The position numbers were made by a program, and so were the translations under genes. A DNA stretch of 64,000 bases from Bombyx mori (taxonomy: Eukaryota; Arthropoda; Insecta; Lepidoptera; Bombycidae): positions 5,952,753 to 6,016,752 of the forward strand of contig NC_085135.1 in the NCBI RefSeq assembly GCF_030269925.1. Direction: 5' to 3'. Below are positions 12,148 to 21,195 of the stretch, in pieces. The notes below the pieces were generated by a model. That model did not search any database and was not told where the DNA came from. It saw nothing but the letters and a program-made list of their open reading frames with translations. Each line of letters opens with the position of its first letter. Positions within the stretch are counted from its first letter, which is position 1.

Positions 12148-14738
12148 CTAGGTTGCACGGCGAACTCTTTGTCGAGTTCGACGAGTACGGTTACCGAGTT
12201 CCCTAAGCCTGCTCCTAGTGTTAGAGCTGAAGGCGTCTAATGCAAAGGTTATTGGATCTGATGGATCCGTAAGGACGTGTCTAGGGCGTCGACGGTGACA
12301 GGCTCCTGCGTGATCAGGATTCGGGGAGTAGTCAGCGGCGGCAACGATAAGGCGATTATCATGACGCATAGCCTTATCGAAGTACCGTTCCGACGCTGAC
12401 TTCATGTATTTCTGGATAGACTCGAGGCCCAGGTCGTCGTGTAGGTCAACGTTCCTCACGAACCACGGAGCTCCGACAGCTAACCTGCAAAAGCGGGATT
12501 GTAGAGATTGAAGGGTGTCTATGTGTGTGCGGGCCGCGTGACCGAACACCACACTCGCGTAAGTCATGACGGGCCTTATGCAAGTTTTGTAAAGTGTCAC
12601 CTTGTTCCGAAGGGACATTTTACTCCGCTTACAGATCATAGGATAGAGTCTACCGAGAATAAACGCGGCACGGTCACGGACTGATTTTATATGCGGGCGG
12701 AATGTCATCGATTCATCCAGGGTAACGCCCAGGTACTTGACCTTCCTGGCCCAGGGTATGGGTTGTCTAAAGAGAGTAATCGGGGGTGTGAGAAGAGAAG
12801 TGTTGAAGTCGTCGTGGCCTAACGGATAAGACGTCCGGTGCATTCGTGTTGAGCGATGCACCGGTGTTCGAATCCCGCAGGCGGGTACCAATTTTTCTAA
12901 TGAAATACGTACTCAACAAATGTTCACGATTGATTTCCACGGTGAAGGAATAACATCGTGTAATAAAAATGAAACCCGCAAAATTATAATTTGCGTAATT
13001 ACTGGTGGTAGGACCTCTTGTGAGTCCGCACGGGTAGGTACCACCACCCTGCCTATTTCTGCCGTGAAGCAGTAATGCGTTTCGGTTTGAAGGGTGGGGC
13101 AGCCGTTGTAACTATAATTGAGACCTTAGAACTTACATCTCAAGGTGGGTGGCGCATTTACGTTGTAGATGTCTATGGGCTCCAGTAACCACTTAACACC
13201 AGGTGGGCTGTGAGCTCGTCCACTCATCTAAGCAATAAAAAAAAAAAAAAAAAAGAGATTCCTCCTAATCCGGGAGGAAATCCGTGTGGAGCTTCCCCTC
13301 TGAAATAGCACCGCAGTACTTTTCGCTGGGTTGATGTCTATGCGCCATTTTCGGAACCACTGTCCTAGGGCTAGGGCTGCGCTCTGAAGCTTCTTCGCGA
13401 TTAGGGACTTGTTTCTACTGGAATAGTAAACAGTCGTGTCGTCGGCGAATAAAGCTAAATGGGTTGGCGGCGACCGGGGAATATCGTTAACGAATAAGCT
13501 AAATAGGAGGGGTGAGAGGACAGAGCCTTGCGGGACTCCAGCTGTGAGAGGTCGTGGGGAGGAGCGGGTTCCCTCGACTCGATATCGAAAAGAGCGGTTC
13601 GACAAGAAGTCCCGTATGATGAGCACGAGACTATCCGGCACGCCCATGTTGAATAGTTTAAAAATCAAACCGTTGTGCCAGACTTTGTCGAACGCTTTTG
13701 CGACGTCGAAGAAGAGAGCTCCCGTGTATAACGGTTTTGGTCGATTAAGCCCCACAAGAATGTGCTCCGTGAGGCGGTGCACCTGTTGAACGCATGAGTG
13801 ATTTGTACGGAATCCGAATTGTTCATCGATGAGAATGCCCTTGGATGAGACGAAGTCTCTGAGGCGTTTGTAGAGCAGACGCTCATACAGTTTGCCTAGA
13901 GACATGAGGAGGCTGATCGGGCGGTAGCTCGTCGGATGATTTTTTGGTTTACCGGGTTTATGTATGCCGATAACGTCCGCTTCTTTCCACACCGCGGGAA
14001 AGATACAGTTCGCCATAGCGGCATTGAAAATAGATGCCAACATCACGATGAGTTGGACGGGTAGAAGTTTAATAACGCGGTTGGATATCTTTGATCAAGT
14101 CTTTAACTTCCATCGGGGTGACGGGTAGTAACGCATCCGAGGGTGGCAAGGAGACTGCGTTCTACCTCACTGTCTACTAATTCTACATGAACAGGGTCCA
14201 CGGATTGAGTGCTGGGCGTGCACTGGGTTTGCAATGTATCGGCCAGCAGCTCTGCTTTTTCGTCATCATCAAACGCCGCGAGTCGGCCTGAGGGGCCTAC
14301 GAGTGGGGGCATAGTTACTACCGTATCCGATTTGAGAGTACGAGCTAAGCGGTAGTAAGACCTTTTGGAGGGCGCGAGTCCTTCTAAGAAATCAAACCAT
14401 CTGGCATCTCGGACTTCGGCGATGCGAGACTTTACGTCGCGTTGTAGGGCACGCATTCGAATACGATTTTCCGCGGTAGGATACCTGTCGTAGGCGCGTA
14501 TCGAGGCGTTCTTAGCTCTAAGGAGTTCCCTAATATCGTCGGACAATTTGAAGCGGTGAAGGAAGTCCTCCGCTACAACTTGTTTCGATGATCTATCTAA
14601 TGTCGAGGTGATGTGTGACGTTAAGATGTCTATGGCTTCAGCGGTATCCTGAGGAGACGGGGTAGAGTCCGGGCTAAACGGGAGCGATGGTGGATCAGAT
14701 TCAGCCAGGCTGATGCACAGCGTGTGCCAATCCACCAC
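12148..14738 (-). pseudogene. Jockey ORF2, middle to C-terminus, split by a SINE
   Basis: Three minus-strand blocks: 14738-14103 (linker between endonuclease and RT), 14046-13255 (RT with YRPISLL, DVAKAFDKVWHNG, GVPQGSVLSPL, LALFADDTTVYYS) and ~12810-12148 (post-RT region with KVKYLGVTLDESMTF and the Arg-rich tail). A frameshift or small deletion lies between 14046 and 14103, and the SINE separates the RT from the C-terminal block. The endonuclease is missing. It is non-functional. Confidence 0.87.
12811..13254 (+). mobile_element. tRNA-derived SINE (Bm1/BMC1-tail type)
   Basis: The 5' end GTCGTCGTGGCCTAACGG is a tRNA-Arg-like head with a Pol III A box (TGGCCTAACGG) and B box (GTTCGAATCCC near 12868). 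The body ends GTGAGCTCGTCC..ATCTAAGCAAT followed by a long A-run to 13254. This tail is familiar from Bombyx Bm1/BMC1-type repeats; the exact family name is from memory. It lies in the RT gene of the Jockey LINE in opposite orientation. No clear target duplication is seen. Confidence 0.82.
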
Positions 14739-14851
14739 AGTCCTCGTGACGTGACAATTCTGAGTTATCGGACGGTAGGTATGAGGTATTTCGTCGCGAC
14801 CGTGGGTCGAACGGAGGTGGTGTTATGATGCTGTGCTCCCGTCGACTGAAT

Positions 14852-15791
14852 TAGGAGTGGGTGATATAAATCGTATATAGATTCAATATCTATATATCGC
14901 AGCAATATCGTTGAATCCGATATCGCCCCGCACGAAATCTATATATCGATATCAGCCGATACACGATATTGCTCGATGTGATGCGCATCGCCATATCGTA
15001 CCGATTCGTTAATATCAGCAATATTCGTTTGGTTCGTATCGAATCGGCCAGAGTGAGTGAGCGCACGATAGGGATATCATGTGATGAATGAAACAGAAAC
15101 AGGCATTATCCATACAATTGTAAACCTTATATTTAAGTCCATATGTCTGTAGATTATTCTTAGCGTATCAGCAGGATACAATTAAGGAAAGAAGTTTCAA
15201 CTTTCGACCCTAACTTGAATGCAGTATAGCCTATTTGCATCGTTGAATTTAATTTCACGCGCTTTGACCTTGAACTAGAATTTTTGGACAAGTGTTTATA
15301 AATACTTAAAAGTTTTTTGTGTTTGATTTTTAAAGTACACATTTTTCTATTTTTAGTTGAATCCAAATAATTGAGTTTATTTCTTGTGTTTGTATTAAAC
15401 TTTTGAAATCTACACTCTTTTGGTATATTTTGTAATTTTAAATTAAGACACAAAATACTAAAAACTGAAAATAATGTAGCCAGTCCTAAGCCTGGTAAAA
15501 GCATGAAGGAAAGTTTGTTTGATATTTTTATTTTCATGTTCTTTTTATTACTTTAAGATCATATTATAAATTGATATCAGAAAACCAACCGTATAACGTT
15601 GACTTAAATCTATATCTACTACGATATTATATCAGCGTATCGTTTCAAATCTCAAATATCATGAATCGAGAAAATCTACTAGCATCCATCAATACATAGA
15701 TTCAGAAAATATATAGATTCAATATCCGATATTGATCCTCGATATATAGATACGATTCGATACGCGGCAAAACCGATATTACCCACTCCTA
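14852..15791. mobile_element. hAT-type DNA transposon, non-autonomous
   Basis: The terminal inverted repeat TAGGAGTGGGTRATAT starts at 14852 and its complement ends at 15791. The 8-bp target duplication GACTGAAT is at 14844-14851 and 15792-15799, which is diagnostic of hAT elements. Both subterminal regions are packed with ATATAGATTCAATATC and CGATATCG-like motifs in both orientations, probable transposase or palindromic sites. A 125-codon minus frame at 15160-15537 does not resemble a transposase. Length 940 bp. Its right-hand third is repeated at 42824-43002. Confidence 0.9.
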
Positions 15792-16475
15792 GACTGAATG
15801 CGCGAGCGCGTACGGAATGGCAGCGCGATCATATCGAGTACTTGTGGGTTACGGTGGACGGGCGAACAATAGGCTCGGAGCATAACTTGCATATAGCGCT
15901 GGCTTACATGGCGCCAGACCGAGCGTTCCCTTCTCGTATAAATAGCTGCCGACAATTGGTGTCTGATGTTGCCGTGTCGCTAAGGGACGATTTGTTCGTA
16001 TTGGCTGGGGATTTTAATTTGTTTTATATTGTATGGGGACCTTCTGGGCCGACACATTTGAGAAAGGGTTCCATTGAATTGCAGAATGCTGGAATTGATT
16101 TAATAAACCAGTCCTACTTCCTTGGTCTGCATCAATACAATACTTATCTAAATAACGCGGGTAATACTTTGGATCTTTTCTTTTGTAATTTTAATGTGGA
16201 GGTTGCTAAATCGGCATTTCCATTGGTTAAGGAGGATATACAACACACCACTCTAGTTATTAAGGCGACTGACATACAAGTTAAACCCTTGAAAAAGTGC
16301 TCTAGAAAGAAATATATGTTTAGAAAAGCAGATTTCGAAGTCATTACAGATGAGATACGTATGGTCGACTGGGCTAGCTTAATGGCATCAGGCACAGTTG
16401 ATGAGGCTGTTGACGTTTTTTACTCTATTTTGTATCGCATAATTAACCAATTTATACCAGTTAAAGATACAAGCA

Positions 16476-16906
16476 TATTGCTTAGATGGGTGGACGAGCT
16501 CACAGCCCACCTGGTGTTAAGTGGTAACTGGAGCCCATAGACATCCACAACGTAAATGCGCCATCCACCTTGAGATACAAGTTCTAAGGTCTCATTTATA
16601 GTAACGACGGCTGCCCCACCCTTCAAACCGAAACGCATTACTGCTTCACGGAAGAAATAGGCAGGGTGGTGGTACCCACCCGCGCGGACTCACAAGAAGT
16701 CCTACCACCAGTAATTACGCAAATTATAATTTTGCGGGTTTGATTTTTATTACACGATGTTATTCCTTCACCGTGGAAGTCAATCGTGAACATTTGTTGA
16801 GTACGTATTTCATTTGAAAAATTGGTACCCGCCTGCGGGATTCGAACACCGGTGCATCGCTTCAACACGAATGCACCGGACGTCTTATCCGTTAGGCCAC
16901 GACGAC
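16476..16906 (-). mobile_element. tRNA-derived SINE, minus orientation, in CR1 ORF2
   Basis: It is the same family as 12811-13254: the tRNA-like head (GTCGTCGTGGCC, minus sense) ends at 16906 and the tail (CCCATCTAAGCAAT) lies at 16476 without an A-run. A-box and B-box complements are visible near 16890 and 16848. It interrupts CR1 ORF2. In the duplicate block only 36 bp of its head remain (43686-43722). Confidence 0.82.
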
Positions 16907-19222
16907 AAAATGTGGTATGATCGTGCCCTCATTAACTTGCTTAGAGAAAAACAGAAAGCTCATCGGCGGTGGAAACGTTATAAGAATCCATTGGATTACG
17001 ATACGTTTTCAATGGTCAGAGGGAGAATGAAGGTGATGCAAAATGCCTGTTATCTTAAATATTTAGCACACTGCCAAAAAATCATTAAATGTAACCCTAA
17101 AATGCTGTGGTCATACGTTAACTCTAAACGTAAATGTAATACAGGATATCCAGGTATAATGACGTTAGACGACAAGCAGTTAACGGGTAGCGACGACATT
17201 TGTGCAGCTTTTAATTGTTACTTTAAGAGTATGTTTGCTCGGCCAACTTGTTCTAGTTCTGTGGCGGGTCAGGCATATACCGGAGTAGACTCTAATAACT
17301 TCGCAGGCACTTTCTCAGTCACGCAAAAGACAGTTTTTAAGATACTTTCAAAGGTAGATATTAAAAAAGGCGCCGGTGGCGACCTAATTCCGCCATTTTT
17401 TGTGCTAAAATGTGCTGGGCCACTGTCCATCCCCCTGTGCATTATCTTCAACCGATCAGTTTCTGAGGGAGTTTTTCCTGCAAAATGGAAAGAGGCTAGT
17501 ATAGTTCCTCTCCACAAAAAAGGTACTAAATGCAAAATAGAGAATTACCGCCCCAATATCGATTTTAAATGTTTTTGCCAAATGCTTAGAGCGAGTTGTT
17601 TACGATGAAGTTTACCCAATGATAATAAAAGGAATACCAGAAGAACAACATGGTTTCGTAAAGGGTAGATCGACAACGTCAAATTTAAGCCTGTTTGTTA
17701 GCGACGTACATAGAGGCATGGGTTTTCAGTCTCAGGTTGATGTGATATATACAGATTTCGAGAAAGCCTTCGACCGCGTTGATCATATCATACTACTGCA
17801 AAAACTCCAACAGCTTGGTATACACGTGGATCTATACAGGTGGGTAAAATCATATATTTTAAATCGTAAACAAGCGGTGGTTATTGGTGGCAATCATTCG
17901 GATTTTGTATCGATCCCTTCTGGTGTGCCGCAGGGTTCCCTTCTCGGACCTTTATTTTATATAGCTTACATAAGTGACATCGGATTATGCTTTAGACATG
18001 CTCAGCATTTATTATATGCCGATGACACTAAAATCTATATGAAGGTTAATACAATTGAGGATTGCATTAAACTGCAGGAAGATCTAGACAGACTATCACT
18101 ATATTACATAACTAACCGTATCACAGTCAATGTTGCAAAATGTGCACATATTCAATTCACTAGACGTAAGTCTGAATAAAGTTTATTCTGTAAAAGATTT
18201 GGGGGTTTATCTTGATTCAAAACTTACATTTAATAGTCACTGTGAATATATAGTTAATAAGGCTTACAAAAACTTAGGTTTCATAATAAGAGTAACGCGC
18301 GATTTCACTGACATTTCTTGCATAAAAGTGCTTTACTATGCTTATATCAGAAGTATTCTCGAATACTGCAGTACTGTTTGGAATCCACAATACGTGACGC
18401 ACGAGCATTCCCTTGAGCGTCTCCAAATTAAATTTGTAAAATATTTGAATTTCAAAAGCAAATTAAAAATTGATGGCTACACTGAGTCATGCCAAAAACA
18501 CAGCCTCATAACTCTGGCTGAGAGATGTGAGATGCAAGACATGGCTGTATTTCATGATATATGTTCTGGAAAGCTAGATTGTGTTGAACTGTCAAATAGA
18601 ATACTCAACTTGAATGCCCCTGGTAAAAGAACTCGTCACACGCATCTTTTTCATATACCGTTAGAGCGCACTAACTACGCGGCTAATGATATGTCTATTA
18701 GATTACCTAAGACCTACAATAAGTTTTATTCAGATATTGATATCTTTACAACATCCAAAACTACGTTCAAAACTGCAGTTCATAAGCTTAAGTTAAGTTA
18801 AGCTAAAGGTTTGCTATTGTTTGAATCTTTAAAATATTTACAATTTGAAAAATTATAATCTTTAAAGTATTTTGGGTGTTCTACAATTAACAATCAACGT
18901 TCATAATCAATGCGAGCGTCCTTGTAAACCAACCACTTTATGCACTCACACGCACTTACACGCACACACATCGACACAACACAATCAGATTCAAACTTAT
19001 TCTGCAAGTTATCATTCGACAAAATTTATCTACCTATTTAATTGCCTTACCTTTACCTTAGTTGGACTACCTGTGTTCATTAATCATGTTAACATTTTTT
19101 GGAAACATAATGTGTTTCTTTAATTGGCTCATGTTTGTGAAAACATCCTCTGTACCCTGTGTCTAGTTAAGTGCTGTTGAAACATTGTTGATTAAATAAA
19201 TAAATAAAAATAAATAAATAAA

Positions 19223-20040
19223 TTAATTTGTAAATATATTTTATGTAATTACTATTCTGGGCCCAAAGGGATAAATATGTTTATTGTTTTATGATAATTA
19301 ATAATTAGTTCTACTATTTACCGCGAGGGCTCTGTACTGTAGATTAGTTTAAGTACTGGTGTCGGATAAGTGAACTACGTTGTGTTTGCTGTATGTTCTC
19401 GGAGCTAATAGTTCTACTATGCACCGCTAGAGGACTCTCTAAAATAATATAAAGATTTGGGGGTTAAAATATTAAGGTGTTTTATGTAGGACTATATTGC
19501 ACAATACCGTACTGCACAACACTGTACAACAAAAATATCGCACAACACTGCACGATATAAATATTGTACTGTTTTTTACAATTGCTACAGATCCATCGGT
19601 GTTCAATTTTCGGCCTTTTATAATTAATGTGGTAGATTTGTTGTTTCAATAATTAATTTATAAATATGCTACATATATAATTATTATTTCGGGCTCAAGG
19701 GGATGATATATTTATTGTATGATCTATACTAATATTATAAAGAGGAAAGATTTGTTTGTTTGTTTGTTTGTTTCGAATAGGCTCCGAAACTACTGGACCG
19801 ATTTGAAAAATTATTTTTCCATTAGAAGCCGATATTGTCCCTGTGTGTTTTAATGTTTCCGAAGCGAAGCGAGGGCGGGTCGCTAGTAATTAATAATTAT
19901 TTATTAATTAGTTTAACCAGTAGTGTCGGATAGGTGAACTACGTGGTGTTTGCTGTTTGATGTTCTCAGAGCTAATAGTTCTAAGATAAATAATTGGGGG
20001 TTAATATATTAAGGTGCTTTGTGCAGGACTGTATTGTAGA
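19223..20040. repeat. ~480-bp AT-rich repeat, array right of CR1
   Basis: It resumes the unit interrupted at 8813 (TAATTTGTAAATATATTTTA, GGGCCCAAAGGGATAAATAT, GTGTCGGATAAGTGAACTACG, ATTAAGGTGTTTTATG) and continues for about 1.6 units. A Helitron interrupts it at 19724. From 20041 to 20309 the DNA is AT-rich with no feature I can name. Confidence 0.7.
19724..19886 (+). mobile_element. Short non-autonomous Helitron (Lep1-like)
   Basis: It starts TCTATACTAATATTATAAAG, carries (TTTG)n, and ends with a GC-rich hairpin and CTAG (GGCGGGTCGCTAG). It is inserted between A and T of the host repeat (TATGA / TAATTAATAATT), the Helitron rule, with no target duplication. The start and end match what I recall of the lepidopteran Lep1 Helitron family. 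Confidence 0.72.
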
Positions 20041-20309
20041 ATACTATGTATATATATAATATAATTTTAGCATCAGAAGTGGAATGTTATAAAAAAAGAA
20101 ATTATGAAGTTAACGAACGATCCGTATAATTACAACTCAAATCATAAAATCTAACCTATACAAGTACAATCAACACGATTATTACTAAACCAATTACTGC
20201 AAACTTCTTTAATCAATTTACAAAAATAATAACGAAATAGCTTACGTGACCTTGCTAGCAACCAACACTGATTATCGCAAGTCGTCCGTGCACTGCGAGT
20301 GTAACGAGC

Positions 20310-20636
20310 TTTTTTTTTTTTTTTCCTACCTAAGCTGATAGCCCTAGCGGCTATGTCAGCGTAACCCTAACTTTAGTAGGTGAGCTCACGGGGCTCAAAC
20401 CTGACGATGTTGCTAACACGAACCCTGGCAAGAGCCATGCTTCGCAGAATCTACCACCGGATCGGAAACGCGACCCACTGAGAAGATCCGGCGAGAAACT
20501 CAGTGGGCTGTGTCTGAGAGTTAATTTACTGGTCGAGCCCTTCGTCGCAAGCGACGGGTTCGACGAGAACGGTGACCGGTGCTTGAAGTACCTAAAAGCA
20601 CCGTTAGTGGATCGGGAGGATCCGAGATGACGTGTT
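20310..20636 (-). mobile_element. LINE 3' fragment related to LINE-J
   Basis: A T-run (minus-strand poly-A) is followed by CCTACCTAAGCTGATAGCC and ~300 bp matching, imperfectly, the LINE-J 3' UTR and the last codons of ORF2. The target duplication GTAACGAGC is at 20301-20309 and 20637-20645. It is a very short 5'-truncated insertion. The interval 20646-20882 is AT-rich with TATATA runs and no feature. Confidence 0.82.
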
Positions 20637-20948
20637 GTAACGAGCAGAATGTGCGGAATTATTTAAGTACCCTCCTTATATAGGTTTGCCGAGTATTCGA
20701 TGACGATGATTCGGAGGCTCCTTACAATAATATATATATATGTGTATATTTATATTGTGTTATGTTTTATTTAGATTATATGTAGGGGTATTTGTACTCT
20801 ACTATATACATATGGTTGGATAAAATTTTTAGGTAATTATTTGTGTGGTTTATAAATCAATTTTAGGAAGAGTTTATATATATGTCGGCGCGCGGCTTAG
20901 ATCACAAAGCGCATCCGCACCCTTTGTCAGCGAGCGCCGCCGGCACAC

Positions 20949-20985
20949 TTTTTTTTTTTTTTTTTTCCTACCTATGCTGATAGCC
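20949..20985 (-). other. Extra 3' end of LINE-J (duplicated tail)
   Basis: A T-run followed by CCTACCTATGCTGATAGCC precedes a second T-run with the same motif at the true 3' end of copy A. It is either a 37-bp truncated insertion or a tail duplication formed when copy A inserted. Confidence 0.7.
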
Positions 20986-21195
20986 TTTTTTTTTTTTTTT
21001 TCCTACCTATGCTGATAGCCTTGAGAGGCTATTTCAGCTTCACCCTAACGTTTGTAGGTGAGCTCGCGGGGCTCAACCGGAGAGTTGCTAACACTGACCC
21101 TAGCAAGAGCAGTGCTTCGCAGAATCTACCACCGGATCGGAAACGCGACCCACTGAGAAGATCCGGCGAGAAACTCAGTGGGCTGTGTCTATGGG

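Larger units (their letters stand above)
11901..14755 (-). mobile_element. Jockey-clade LINE, 5'-truncated, inserted in CR1 ORF2
   Basis: A T-run at 11901-11919 is the minus-strand poly-A tail. The target-site duplication AATTCTGAG lies at 11890-11898 and 14756-14764. The 3' UTR (to ~12147) matches the fragment at 6028. The 5' truncation lies in ORF2 just before the VVDWHTL segment. A SINE (12811-13254) is nested inside. It is related to, but clearly more divergent and older than, the LINE-J copies further along. Confidence 0.88.
11617..18801 (+). pseudogene. CR1-clade ORF2 (endonuclease plus reverse transcriptase), interrupted
   Basis: Segments in order: endonuclease start (LSFLYQNVRGLRSKTIDF, DIILITETWLND) to 11900; resumes 14756 to the hAT target duplication at 14851; resumes 15800 (EYLWVTVDGRTIGS, VLAGDFNLFYIVWG) to 16475; resumes 16907 (MWYDRALINLL) and continues into the RT (DFEKAFDRVDHI, GVPQGSLLGPL, LLYADDTKIYM) and the C-terminal domain ending in a stop at 18801. 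Each junction reads through once the insert and one target duplication are removed. Two further frameshifts, near 17555 and near 18165, are shared with the copy at 43011-45617. The intact protein would nick DNA and prime reverse transcription. Confidence 0.85.
10484..19222 (+). mobile_element. CR1-clade LINE, interrupted by four younger insertions
   Basis: In order on the plus strand: ORF1 (10484-11381), an inter-ORF AT-rich stretch, ORF2 with endonuclease and RT (to 18801), and a 3' UTR (18802-19222) that ends in tandem AAATAAAT repeats rather than a plain poly-A, as CR1 elements often do. Insertions inside it are a Jockey LINE (11901-14755), a hAT element (14852-15791) and a SINE (16476-16906). 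The fold-back element abuts its 5' side. The element was inserted in the 480-bp repeat, which resumes at 19223. It is inactive. A near-identical partial copy lies at 43003-46038. Confidence 0.82.

Noticed and set aside
12811..12900. Possible tRNA-Arg gene (A and B boxes)
   Set aside because: It is the head of a SINE with body and A-tail; the same head occurs at 16820-16906, and the acceptor arm is not complete.
15160..15537. 125-codon minus frame inside the hAT element
   Set aside because: No transposase motif (no DDE, no hAT dimerisation signature), AT-driven composition, and the element is otherwise non-coding.
18872..19123. 83-codon plus frame after CR1 ORF2
   Set aside because: It lies in the CR1 3' UTR, is rich in His/Thr from simple sequence, and is duplicated unchanged at 45688 only because the block is duplicated.
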